Source of the DNA: an uncultured Alphaproteobacteria bacterium
GTDB lineage: Bacteria; Pseudomonadota; Alphaproteobacteria; Caulobacterales; Parvularculaceae
Assembly (NCBI GenBank): GCA_937895955.1
Contig: CALAZI010000185.1
Location: 1 to 41,898 of the forward strand
Direction: 5' to 3'
DNA: 41,898 nucleotides
A program made the position numbers and the translations under genes. Position 1 is the stretch's first letter. Every line of letters starts with the position of its first letter. Under the pieces are notes generated by a model. That model ran no database searches and was not told the origin of the DNA. It saw only the letters and a list, made by a program, of their open reading frames with translations. Positions 15,829 to 23,159 of this stretch are shown here, one piece after another.

Positions 15829-16526
15829 CGATAGGCGGCGGCGATCGTCTCAGGCGAAACGCCCATGCGGTGCATGAGAACGCAGCGCGCATTCTTGACG
15901 ACGCGGCGGATATAGCCGTCTTTCCTGTACCGCTCGGCGGAAGTCACGGCGTTCGCGTTCAGAACGGCGAGCCTGTTCCTTCCCTTCAGACGGATAAGAC
16001 GATCGATGATATCGACATCCTCAAAAATCGGCATGTCGCGATAGCCGCCGATCTCGTCATAAAGCGCGCGCGAAATAAGCAGTCCCTGGTCGCCATAGGG
16101 CATGGAAAATATCCTTGTGCGGATCATGGCGGCGGCGGCGACAAGCGCCGGCGCCAATCCCGTCTCGTCGAATTTGAGCGTGAAAACGCCCGCTTTCTCC
16201 GCGCCGCGTTCAATTAGTCTTCGCGCCTCTTCTTCCCATCCGGGCGAGAGGATCGTGTCGGCGTGAAGAAACAGGAGCCATCGCCCTTTCGCCGCCGCGG
16301 CGCCGCGCGCCAACTGGCCGCCGCGCCCTTTTTCGCCGCGCAGAAAAACGGCACCGGCCGCGTCGGCGAGCGTTTCAACGCCGTCCGTCGACCCGCCATC
16401 GGAAATCACGACCTCGCGCACGAGGCCGTTCAACGCCGCCTCGGCGAGCGGCGCGAGCGCCGCCGGCAGCCGCGCGGCGGCGTTGAGCGTCGGAATCACG
16501 ACTGAAAGGGGCGCTCTTTCTCGCAT
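15825..16526 (-). CDS. Family 2 glycosyltransferase, TIGR04283 (arsenosugar-associated) type
   Basis: 233-residue GT2 enzyme. The opening LSVVIPTLNAAARLPAAL is the nucleotide-sugar-binding strand. VISDGGSTDGVETLA and LLFLHADTIL supply the acidic residues of the donor and metal site, and GRGGQLARGAAAAKG is typical of the TIGR04283 group. PYGDQGLLISRALYDEIGGY and FEDVDIIDRL belong to the acceptor half. No membrane anchor is evident. It is the first gene of a two-gene unit with the DUF2064 partner. The family name links it to arsenosugar or related glycolipid synthesis, but no other pathway gene is nearby. The LexA box at 16593-16607 lies 67 bp upstream and could in principle touch this promoter as well. 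Confidence 0.9.
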   Translation of the reverse strand: MRERAPLSVVIPTLNAAARLPAALAPLAEAALNGLVREVVISDGGSTDGVETLADAAGAVFLRGEKGRGGQLARGAAAAKGRWLLFLHADTILSPGWEEEARRLIERGAEKAGVFTLKFDETGLAPALVAAAAMIRTRIFSMPYGDQGLLISRALYDEIGGYRDMPIFEDVDIIDRLIRLKGRNRLAVLNANAVTSAERYRKDGYIRRVVKNARCVLMHRMGVSPETIAAAYR

Positions 16527-16592
16527 TCCATGCCGTTATCGCCGCGATCGCCTCAACGGAAGACGCCCGTCTTCACGTTCAGTGGAAAAAAT

Positions 16593-16607
16593 GTTCTTGA
16601 TTTGTTC
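16593..16607 (+). promoter_or_regulatory. LexA (SOS) box, alphaproteobacterial type
   Basis: GTTC (16593-16596), TTGATTT, GTTC (16604-16607) matches the alphaproteobacterial LexA operator GTTC-N7-GTTC exactly, and the match extends to the direct repeat TGTTCT...TGTTCT. It lies 23 bp before the start codon of the radical SAM gene, where a repressor would block transcription. Binding is predicted, not shown. Confidence 0.7.
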
Positions 16608-16630
16608 TATTTCGGCGCTAGCATCCCCCG

Positions 16631-17743
16631 ATGACGCGCGCCGCCGGCCCCTCGCCCGCCTCTCGCCGCCCGACAGAGGCAGGACCGCCAGCCCCGGCGA
16701 AGGGTCGCGGCGCGCGCTCAAACGTTTCAGGCCGGTATGAAAAACTGGCGCGCGAAAGCGTCGACGACGGCTGGGACGCCGAACCCGATCCGGCCCAAAA
16801 GACCGAGGTCACGCTCGAAGCGCCGAAAACCATCATCAATTACATTTCAAGCCCGTTTGTCGGCTTCGACCGGTCGATCAATCCCTATCGCGGCTGCGAG
16901 CACGGCTGCGTCTATTGTTTCGCGCGGCCGTCGCACGCCTATTACGGCCTTTCCGCCGGCCTTGATTTCGAAACGAAGATTTTCGCCAAGCCCAACGCCG
17001 CCGTCCTGCTCGACCGTGAGCTCGCGTCGAAACATTACAAGCCGCGCCACATCGCAATCGGCACCAACACCGATCCCTATCAGCCGGTCGAACGCAAGCA
17101 TCGCTTGATGCGCGGCCTTCTCTCAACGCTCGCGAAATACAATCACCCGGTTTCGATCCTGACAAAATCGGCGCTGATCGAACGCGACATCGATCTGCTG
17201 TCGGCGATGGCGGAAGCGAAAATCGTCAAGACGATGCTGTCGGTGACGACGCTTGATCCGAAGCTTGCCCGCGCGATGGAGCCGCGAGCGTCGACGCCGG
17301 CGAAACGCCTTGGCGCGATTAGGGCGCTCAAAACGGCCGGCGTGCCGGTCGGCGTCATGACGGCGCCGATGATCCCGGGCCTTAACGACCACGAGCTTGA
17401 AGACCTGCTTGAGGCGGCGCGGGAGGCCGGCGCCGAATGGGCGGGCTATACGATCATCCGCATTCCGCTCGAAATCGCCGGCCTTTTCCGCGAATGGCTT
17501 CAGGCCGAGCGGCCCGATCGCGCCGATCGCGTCATGCGTCATATTCGCGACATGAACGGCGGGCGCGATTACGATGTCGAATGGGCGCGCGCAAAATCGC
17601 CGCGCAGCGTCGTCGCCAAGCTGATCCGCCAGCGCTTTGAAAAAACCGTGCGCCGGCTCAATTTTCCGACCGATTCGCCGCCGCTTGATCCCGCCTCCTT
17701 CCGGCGGCCGGAAGAAACCGTGAGCCAGCTTTCCCTGTTCTGA
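16631..17743 (+). CDS. PA0069-family radical SAM protein
   Basis: 370-residue protein with a radical S-adenosylmethionine fold. The iron-sulfur motif is Cys89-x3-Cys93-x2-Cys96 in RGCEHGCVYCFARPSHAYY. The typical PA0069/Rv2578c-family segments are PKTIINYISSPFVGFDRSINPY, IGTNTDPYQPVE, TKSALIERDIDLL and GVPVGVMTAPMIPGLNDHE. The family is related in sequence to spore photoproduct lyase; its reaction is not established to my knowledge. The LexA box just upstream suggests induction by DNA damage, which fits a repair role (inference). The ATG at 16631 has no strong ribosome site, but the N-terminus from GRYEKLARESVDDGW onward matches the family. DUF1244, RNase HII and CcrM genes follow on the same strand. 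Confidence 0.93.
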   Translation: MTRAAGPSPASRRPTEAGPPAPAKGRGARSNVSGRYEKLARESVDDGWDAEPDPAQKTEVTLEAPKTIINYISSPFVGFDRSINPYRGCEHGCVYCFARPSHAYYGLSAGLDFETKIFAKPNAAVLLDRELASKHYKPRHIAIGTNTDPYQPVERKHRLMRGLLSTLAKYNHPVSILTKSALIERDIDLLSAMAEAKIVKTMLSVTTLDPKLARAMEPRASTPAKRLGAIRALKTAGVPVGVMTAPMIPGLNDHELEDLLEAAREAGAEWAGYTIIRIPLEIAGLFREWLQAERPDRADRVMRHIRDMNGGRDYDVEWARAKSPRSVVAKLIRQRFEKTVRRLNFPTDSPPLDPASFRRPEETVSQLSLF

Positions 17744-17793
17744 CATCCGGGGCTATTCTTGATCGGCGGGCGGCGGCCGACAGGAAGGCGAAA

Positions 17794-18102
17794 ATGGCGA
17801 TCATGAACGAGCAGACGAAAACCGAACTTGAAGCGGCGGCGTTTCGCCGGCTTGTCGCGCATTTGCGCGAAAGGACGGACATTCAGAATATCGACCTGAT
17901 GATTGTCGGCGGCTTCTGCCGCAACTGTCTCGCCGACTGGACGAAAGAGGCGGCCGACGAGCGCGGCGTTGAGATGTCGAAAGACGAAGCGCGCGAGGCG
18001 ATCTACGGCATGCCCTACGGCGAGTGGAAAAAGGCGCACCACAAGGAGGCGACGGCGGAGCAGCTCGCCGCGTTTGAAAAGGCGCATAAGGCGGCCCATT
18101 GA
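17794..18102 (+). CDS. DUF1244 family protein
   Basis: 102-residue helical protein. It carries the DUF1244 signature: AAAFRRLVAHLRERTDIQNIDLM followed by GGFCRNCLADW with paired cysteines, then EAREAIYGMPYGEWKKAHHKEAT. The family is widespread in proteobacteria and has no settled function. The first ATG (17794) has GGAAGG upstream; a second in-frame ATG at 17803 is possible. It sits 50 bp after the radical SAM gene and may be co-transcribed with it, which would place it under the same LexA box. The two cysteines could bind a metal, but this is a guess. Confidence 0.9.
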   Translation: MAIMNEQTKTELEAAAFRRLVAHLRERTDIQNIDLMIVGGFCRNCLADWTKEAADERGVEMSKDEAREAIYGMPYGEWKKAHHKEATAEQLAAFEKAHKAAH

Positions 18103-18173
18103 TGCGGCGCGCCCGGTTCTGCGCGGCGGCGAATCGCGGCTAATTTGTTTCTCCGAAGAAACGGTTTTCCCCA

Positions 18174-18809
18174 ATGACTGTCTCGCCGACATTCGAGATC
18201 GAGGATGAGTTTTCAGGGCCCGTCGCCGGCGTTGACGAGGCCGGACGCGGCCCCTGGGCGGGCCCCGTCGTCGCCGCCGCCGTCATTCTCGACCGGAAGG
18301 CGACGCCGGACGGTTTGCGCGATTCGAAAACGCTGACGGAAAAGCGGCGGCGCGAACTCGCTGCGGCGCTCTGGAAATCCGCGCGCATCGGCGTCGGCGT
18401 CGCCAGCGTTGATGAAATCGATTCGATGAACATCCTGCGCGCGTCCCTGCTCGCGATGGAGCGCGCCGTCGCCAATCTTCCGCTCGCGCCGGCGATCGCT
18501 CTCATCGACGGGCACATCAAGCCGAAGGTCGCCTGCCGCGCCTATACGGTGATCAAGGGCGACGCCAAATCGATGTCGATCGCGGCCGCATCGATCATCG
18601 CCAAGACGACGCGCGATCGAATGATGCTCGAACTTGCGCGCGATTATCCGAATTACTGCTGGCAATCGAACAAAGGTTACGCGGCGCCGGCGCATCGCGA
18701 TGCGCTCGACAAATTCGGCGTCACCCCACATCACCGGCGTTCATTCTCGCCGATCCACAAGATGTTGTATGAAAATGCGTCGAAGAGTTTGCTGTCAACC
18801 AATCGGTAA
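18174..18809 (+). CDS. rnhB: Ribonuclease HII
   Basis: 211-residue enzyme that cuts the RNA strand of RNA-DNA hybrids and removes single ribonucleotides from DNA. The active-site opening VAGVDEAGRGPWAGPVVAAAV supplies the first Asp-Glu pair (residues 21-22); DSKTLTEKRR, LIDGHIKP and SIIAKTTRDRMM carry further catalytic and substrate-binding residues. The length is usual for the family. It follows DUF1244 after 71 bp and precedes ccrM by 85 bp. RNase HII next to the CcrM gene is, as I recall, a common arrangement in alphaproteobacteria. The ATG at 18174 is the only start that keeps the whole conserved N-terminus with a short leader. Confidence 0.97.
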   Translation: MTVSPTFEIEDEFSGPVAGVDEAGRGPWAGPVVAAAVILDRKATPDGLRDSKTLTEKRRRELAAALWKSARIGVGVASVDEIDSMNILRASLLAMERAVANLPLAPAIALIDGHIKPKVACRAYTVIKGDAKSMSIAAASIIAKTTRDRMMLELARDYPNYCWQSNKGYAAPAHRDALDKFGVTPHHRRSFSPIHKMLYENASKSLLSTNR

Positions 18810-18825
18810 CCTTGGTTAAGACATT

Positions 18826-18870
18826 GAATCCAAACATTTTCTTGACGGCGAGTCCGCGCTGACTCATTCT
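18826..18870 (+). promoter_or_regulatory. ccrM promoter with three GANTC sites
   Basis: Three CcrM target sites lie within 40 bp: GAATC (18826-18830), GAGTC (18850-18854) and GACTC (18861-18865). A candidate -35 TTGACG (18842-18847) and -10 CATTCT (18865-18870), 17 bp apart, place two of the sites between the hexamers, as in promoters controlled by GcrA and methylation state. This suggests feedback of the methylase on its own gene. Confidence 0.6.
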
Positions 18871-18894
18871 CCGCGTCCTTGAACGGGAGGCGGA

Positions 18895-20070
18895 ATGATG
18901 ACGCGCGCGAAAACGGCGACAAAAAAAACTGCGGCGCTGAAATCAACGCCCGTCAAGTCGGTCTCCGCGCCGCTCAGAGCAGCCGATGATTGCCTCGACA
19001 AGATTCTCGCCGGCGATTCGATCGAAGTCCTTCGTTCCTTGCCTGACAATTGCGCCGATCTCGTCTTCGCCGACCCGCCCTATAATCTTCAGCTCGGCGG
19101 CGATCTGACGCGCCCCGACAACAGCCGGGTCGACGGCGTCGACGACGACTGGGACAAGTTCGGCTCGTTTGAGGATTACGACGCCTTCACGCGCGCCTGG
19201 CTTGAAGAAGCCAAGCGCATCTTGAAGCCCGACGGCGCAATCTGGGTCATCGGCTCCTATCATAATATTTTTCGCGTCGGCGCCGCGCTGCAGGATCTCG
19301 GCTATTGGCTGCTCAACGACGTCATCTGGGTGAAGACGAATCCGATGCCGAATTTCCGCGGCACGCGCTTTGCCAATGCGCATGAGACGCTCATCTGGGC
19401 GTCGAAATCGAAAGAGTCCCGCCCGACCTTTAATTATTCGGCGCTGAAATCGGCCAATGACGATCTTCAAATGCGCTCGGACTGGCTGATGCCGATCTGC
19501 ACCGGCAATGAACGCCTGAAAGGCGCGTCAGGCGTAAAAGTCCATCCGACGCAAAAGCCCGAAGCGCTGCTCTATCGCATCCTTCTTGCGACGACCAATC
19601 CGGGCGACATCGTGGTCGATCCGTTTTTCGGCTCCGGCACGACCGGTGCAGTCGCCAAGATGCTCGGCCGGCGCTTCATCGGCGTCGACCGCGACAAGGA
19701 TTACATTGCGGCGGCGGCGAAACGCATCGCCGCGGTAAAAACGACCGACGCCGACGCGCTCGCCGTGACTCCGTCAAAGCGTTCGGCGCCGCGCGTGCCT
19801 TTCGGATCGATCGTCGAGAAGGGCCTTATCAAACCCGGCGCGCCGCTTTACGCGCCGCAAAAAAAGCATGTCGCGCAGGTGCGCGCCGACGGCTCAATCG
19901 CGGTCAAAGGCCCTGACGGCGCGGTTGAAGGCTCGATCCACAAGATCGGCGCGCATGTCCAGAAAGCCGAAGCCTGCAACGGCTGGACCTATTGGCATTA
20001 CGAGACGAAGACCGGCCTCAAACCGATCGACTTCCTGCGCGAGAAGATGCGCAAGACCGCCAAGGGCTAG
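18895..20070 (+). CDS. ccrM: Cell-cycle DNA adenine methyltransferase CcrM (GANTC)
   Basis: 391-residue beta-class N6-adenine methyltransferase that methylates the A in GANTC after replication. The catalytic motif DPPYNLQLGGDLTRPDNS is at residues 60-77, and the SAM-binding motif FFGSGTTGAVAKMLGRRFIGVD follows in the second half, the order expected for this class. The C-terminal 85 residues (PRVPFGSIVEKGLIKPG to IDFLREKMR) match the CcrM-specific DNA-binding tail. Unlike the Caulobacter protein as I remember it, there is a Lys/Ala-rich N-terminal extension of about 28 residues before the conserved start. The first of two adjacent ATGs is used, with GGGAGG upstream. The promoter carries three GANTC sites. 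Confidence 0.96.
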   Translation: MMTRAKTATKKTAALKSTPVKSVSAPLRAADDCLDKILAGDSIEVLRSLPDNCADLVFADPPYNLQLGGDLTRPDNSRVDGVDDDWDKFGSFEDYDAFTRAWLEEAKRILKPDGAIWVIGSYHNIFRVGAALQDLGYWLLNDVIWVKTNPMPNFRGTRFANAHETLIWASKSKESRPTFNYSALKSANDDLQMRSDWLMPICTGNERLKGASGVKVHPTQKPEALLYRILLATTNPGDIVVDPFFGSGTTGAVAKMLGRRFIGVDRDKDYIAAAAKRIAAVKTTDADALAVTPSKRSAPRVPFGSIVEKGLIKPGAPLYAPQKKHVAQVRADGSIAVKGPDGAVEGSIHKIGAHVQKAEACNGWTYWHYETKTGLKPIDFLREKMRKTAKG

Positions 20071-20142
20071 AACGCTTTCAGCGACGACGCTTCTTGACAG
20101 GCCGGCGCGCTTTCCTGCGATATCCCGCCGGAGGAGCGGCTT

Positions 20143-20766
20143 ATGGTCATTTTGTTGGCGCTTGCGCTTGCCGCGAACGCCGCGCCGGATCTTGCAGACG
20201 TCAGGACGCATGCGCCGGACATCATCATCGACATGCGCTATGCGAGCGAGAACAATTTCGTCGGCGCAAGGATAGACGGTTACAAGAACGCGGTCTGTCT
20301 TTTGACCCCGCAAGCGGCGGCGGCGCTGACGGCGGTTCAGGCCGATCTTTCGTCGATGGGGCTGACGCTGAAGGTGCACGACTGCTATCGCCCGCAACGC
20401 GCTGTCGATCATTTCGCGCGATGGGCCAAAAACGACGATCAGTCGACTAAGGAGGAGTATTATCCCGGCGTCGAAAAATCGGAACTGTTCGCGCTGGGCT
20501 ATATCGCGGAAAAATCAGGCCATTCCCGCGGATCGACGGTCGACCTCACGATCGAAGGCCTCGACATGGGATCGCCTTACGATTTCTTTGATCCGTTGTC
20601 GCATACCGCGAGCAAGGCCGTTCCAGCGCCGGCGCGCGCCAACAGGCTTCTTCTGAAGCTCGCAATGGAAAAGCGCGGCTTTCAAAATTACGAGAAGGAA
20701 TGGTGGCACTATACGCTCGCAGATGAACCGTATAAAGATCAGTATTTCGATCGGCCGGTCAAATAA
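20143..20766 (+). CDS. D-alanyl-D-alanine dipeptidase (VanX/DdpX type, M15D)
   Basis: 207-residue zinc peptidase that splits D-Ala-D-Ala. The metal and catalytic residues are visible: SGHSRGSTVDLT (His127, Asp134) and EKEWWHY (Glu186, His189), with the substrate arginine region in HDCYRPQRAV. A short signal peptide-like start (VILLALALAANAAP) suggests export to the periplasm, where it would recycle peptidoglycan-derived D-Ala-D-Ala; resistance VanX enzymes are cytosolic, so a glycopeptide-resistance role is unlikely. No vanA or vanH gene is near. The ATG at 20143 follows a GGAGG-like site. The next gene starts 9 bp after its stop, so the two are probably co-transcribed. Confidence 0.92.
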   Translation: MVILLALALAANAAPDLADVRTHAPDIIIDMRYASENNFVGARIDGYKNAVCLLTPQAAAALTAVQADLSSMGLTLKVHDCYRPQRAVDHFARWAKNDDQSTKEEYYPGVEKSELFALGYIAEKSGHSRGSTVDLTIEGLDMGSPYDFFDPLSHTASKAVPAPARANRLLLKLAMEKRGFQNYEKEWWHYTLADEPYKDQYFDRPVK

Positions 20767-20775
20767 GGGCGGGAT

Positions 20776-21381
20776 ATGCGGCAATCGGCGTTCGACTTCG
20801 TCGGCAATCTCGACACGCTTCTCGCTGTCGTCGTCGGCGCGCTGCTGGCGACGATCGGCGGCCTCATCGGCGAACATTATGAAGATCGGATAGAGCGCCG
20901 CCGGCGCCAGCGCGACGCGGCGCGTTTTTTCGGCGAAATTCTCGGCTCCATCGACGCGCTTGTCGACAGGGCGCTGCATTCGCAGAAATTCGGCGATCCG
21001 TGGGGTCCGGTGACGATGCGGCTGTTCCGGACCGCGATGCGCGAGGCGGAAGTTTACGACCGCAATCGCGAACGGCTGTTCGACATACAGGATGTCGAAT
21101 TACGCTCGAAGATTCATGCGCACGTCATCAGCGAAATCTTTCCGCTTGAAGCGATCATTGAAGGAACCGAGCAAGTCGCCTCGATCACCGAGGCGCTTGA
21201 CGACCGCGGGTCGCTTTCCGCCGAGCGACGCGAGAAACTTGAGGAGCGGCTGGGCGTCTGGCTGAATTCGCGCCGCACTGCGATCGAATTCATCCTCGAC
21301 GAGCGCAAAAAAACGCCGGAACTTTGCGCGCATCTCGAAAAGCTCGCCTGCATCAAGTTTCCCGCAATCGTCCGCCCCTGA
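20776..21381 (+). CDS. Unknown protein with one N-terminal membrane helix
   Basis: I do not recognise this 201-residue protein. One membrane helix lies at about residues 12-31 (LDTLLAVVVGALLATIGGLIG), followed at once by a strongly basic stretch (EDRIERRRRQRDAARFF) and then a mainly helical, charged domain of about 150 residues with no known motif. It is anchored with the bulk probably in the cytosol by the positive-inside rule. It starts 9 bp after the D-Ala-D-Ala dipeptidase gene and is likely in the same transcript. The ATG at 20776 has GGGCGGGAT upstream. Codon use looks like its neighbours. No function is offered. Confidence 0.85.
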   Translation: MRQSAFDFVGNLDTLLAVVVGALLATIGGLIGEHYEDRIERRRRQRDAARFFGEILGSIDALVDRALHSQKFGDPWGPVTMRLFRTAMREAEVYDRNRERLFDIQDVELRSKIHAHVISEIFPLEAIIEGTEQVASITEALDDRGSLSAERREKLEERLGVWLNSRRTAIEFILDERKKTPELCAHLEKLACIKFPAIVRP

Positions 21382-21418
21382 TCGCCGTCTTCCGACAATA
21401 GTTCCGCTCCATGCGGGG

Positions 21419-23035
21419 TCAGGCCGGCAGAACATAGCCTTTGAACCGCTTGCGCAATTCCGTCTTGAGAACCTTTCCTGTCGCGCCGAGCGGCAGTTCC
21501 GAAACGAATTCGACCGCATCGGGCCAGGCGATCTTGTCGAGTTTTCCCTTCAGGAACTCCTTGATCTCATCCGGGCTCGGATCTTTTCCTTCACGCTTGA
21601 CGACGATCAGCAGCGGCCGCTCCTGCCAGCGCGGGTGGGCGACGCCGATGACGGCGGCGTTGGCGACGCAAGGATGCAAAAGCGCGGCGTTTTCAATGTC
21701 GATTGACGACACCCATTCGCCGCCCGTCTTGATCACGTCTTTCGCCCGATCGGTGATCTGCATGAACCCGTCTGCGTCGATGACGGCGACATCGCCCGTG
21801 TCGAACCAGCCGTCCGCCGTCAGGGCCGTTTCTTTCTGCTTGTAATAATCGCTGACGATCGAGGGGCCGCGCACCTGAAGGCGGCCGTCCGAAACGCCGT
21901 CGCGCGGCAATACTGTCCCGTCTTCTGAAACGATGCGCATATTGACGAAGGGGAGCGAGCGGCCGGCTTTCACCTGGTATTTGATGCGCTCATCCTGCGG
22001 CAGCGCCATGATCCGTTCCGGCAACACGTTGACGGTGCCGATCGGGCTCATTTCAGTCATGCCCCAGCCTTGCTGCAATTCTATGCCGTGTTTTTCAAAA
22101 CCGCGAATGAGCGCTTCGGAAAGCGCCGACCCGCCGCAAAGCCCCTTGCGCAAGTGCGGCAATTCCTTGCCGGTCTTTTCCATATATTGAAGGAGGCCGA
22201 GCCAGACGGTCGGAACGCCGAGCGAGTAATTGACCTTTTCCGCGGCGAGCAGCTCGTAGAGGCTTTCGCCGTCGAGCTTCGGTCCCGGAAAGACCTGTTT
22301 CGCGCCGATCATCAGCGCCGAATAGGGCGTGTTCCAGGCGTTGACGTGGAACATCGGCACGACGGGCAGCAAGACGTCGCCCTCCTTGCAGCCGAGCGCG
22401 GTCGGCAGGCAGCTTGCGAATGTCTGGATGACGCAGGAGCGATGCGAGTAGACGACACCCTTAGGATCGCCGGTCGTCCCTGACGTGTAGCACATGGCGA
22501 CGGCGGCATTTTCATCGAATTCCGGCCAGTCGAAGGAATCCGGTTCGCCGGCGATCAGGCTCTCATAAGAATCATCGCCCGTTCCCGCTTCGCGCGCATG
22601 GTCATCGTCGGTCAGCAGGACGAATTTCCTCACCGTTTTCAGCTTGCCGCGCAGCGCGGAGACGAGCGGCGCGAAGGTCGTATCGTAAAAAAGATAATCG
22701 TCCTCAGCGTGATTGATGACGAAAGCGGCGTTGTCGGGCCCGAGCCGCGGATTGACCGTATGCAGCACGGCGCCGATCCCGCCGACCGCGTAATACATTT
22801 CAAACTGGCGATAGGTGTTCCAGCCGATCACGCCCACCCGGTCGCCATATTTGACGCCGAGGCGTTTCAGGGCGTTGGCGAGACGGCATATTCGCTTGTT
22901 TGACTCGGCGATCGTGTAACGGTGGATCGGTCCTTCGACGGTGCGCGTCACGATTTCCGTATTGCGGAAATTGGCGACAGCATGCGTCAGGATCTCCGTC
23001 GTCAATAGCGGACGACCCATCATCAGGCCCTTCAT
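21419..23035 (-). CDS. Acyl-CoA ligase (long/medium-chain AMP-forming synthetase)
   Basis: 538-residue AMP-binding enzyme that activates a carboxylic acid with ATP and joins it to CoA. The AMP-binding signature is AMCYTSGTTGDPKGVVYSHRS; the hinge and ribose-binding motif is DGWFDTGDVAVID followed by RAKDVIKTGGEWVSS; and the catalytic lysine is in LPLGATGKVLKTELR at the C-terminus. Length and motifs place it with fatty-acyl-CoA synthetases rather than acetyl-CoA synthetases. The ATG at 23035 has GGGAGA upstream. It is divergent from a CaiB-type CoA transferase gene, 124 bp away, which suggests joint control of acyl-CoA handling (inference). The precise chain length accepted cannot be read from sequence. 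Confidence 0.94.
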   Translation of the reverse strand: MKGLMMGRPLLTTEILTHAVANFRNTEIVTRTVEGPIHRYTIAESNKRICRLANALKRLGVKYGDRVGVIGWNTYRQFEMYYAVGGIGAVLHTVNPRLGPDNAAFVINHAEDDYLFYDTTFAPLVSALRGKLKTVRKFVLLTDDDHAREAGTGDDSYESLIAGEPDSFDWPEFDENAAVAMCYTSGTTGDPKGVVYSHRSCVIQTFASCLPTALGCKEGDVLLPVVPMFHVNAWNTPYSALMIGAKQVFPGPKLDGESLYELLAAEKVNYSLGVPTVWLGLLQYMEKTGKELPHLRKGLCGGSALSEALIRGFEKHGIELQQGWGMTEMSPIGTVNVLPERIMALPQDERIKYQVKAGRSLPFVNMRIVSEDGTVLPRDGVSDGRLQVRGPSIVSDYYKQKETALTADGWFDTGDVAVIDADGFMQITDRAKDVIKTGGEWVSSIDIENAALLHPCVANAAVIGVAHPRWQERPLLIVVKREGKDPSPDEIKEFLKGKLDKIAWPDAVEFVSELPLGATGKVLKTELRKRFKGYVLPA

Positions 23036-23159
23036 AGCGTCTCCCTTGTACCGGTTCGTCTTGTGGTTTTTGCAAAACTATCGGGTTTTCTCCGCCCGCG
23101 GTCAAACTTGCCGCACACGCCCATCTTGAACGCCGGCCGGCCGGCTTTATGGTCGCGCC

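Noticed and set aside
18808..18824. TTAAG near the rnhB-ccrM junction as a CtrA box
   Set aside because: Only one TTAA half is present (TTAA-N7-AATC); it does not meet the two-half consensus.
20143..20766. Vancomycin-resistance cluster
   Set aside because: A VanX-like dipeptidase alone, with a probable signal peptide and no vanH/vanA/vanR/vanS genes, points to wall recycling.
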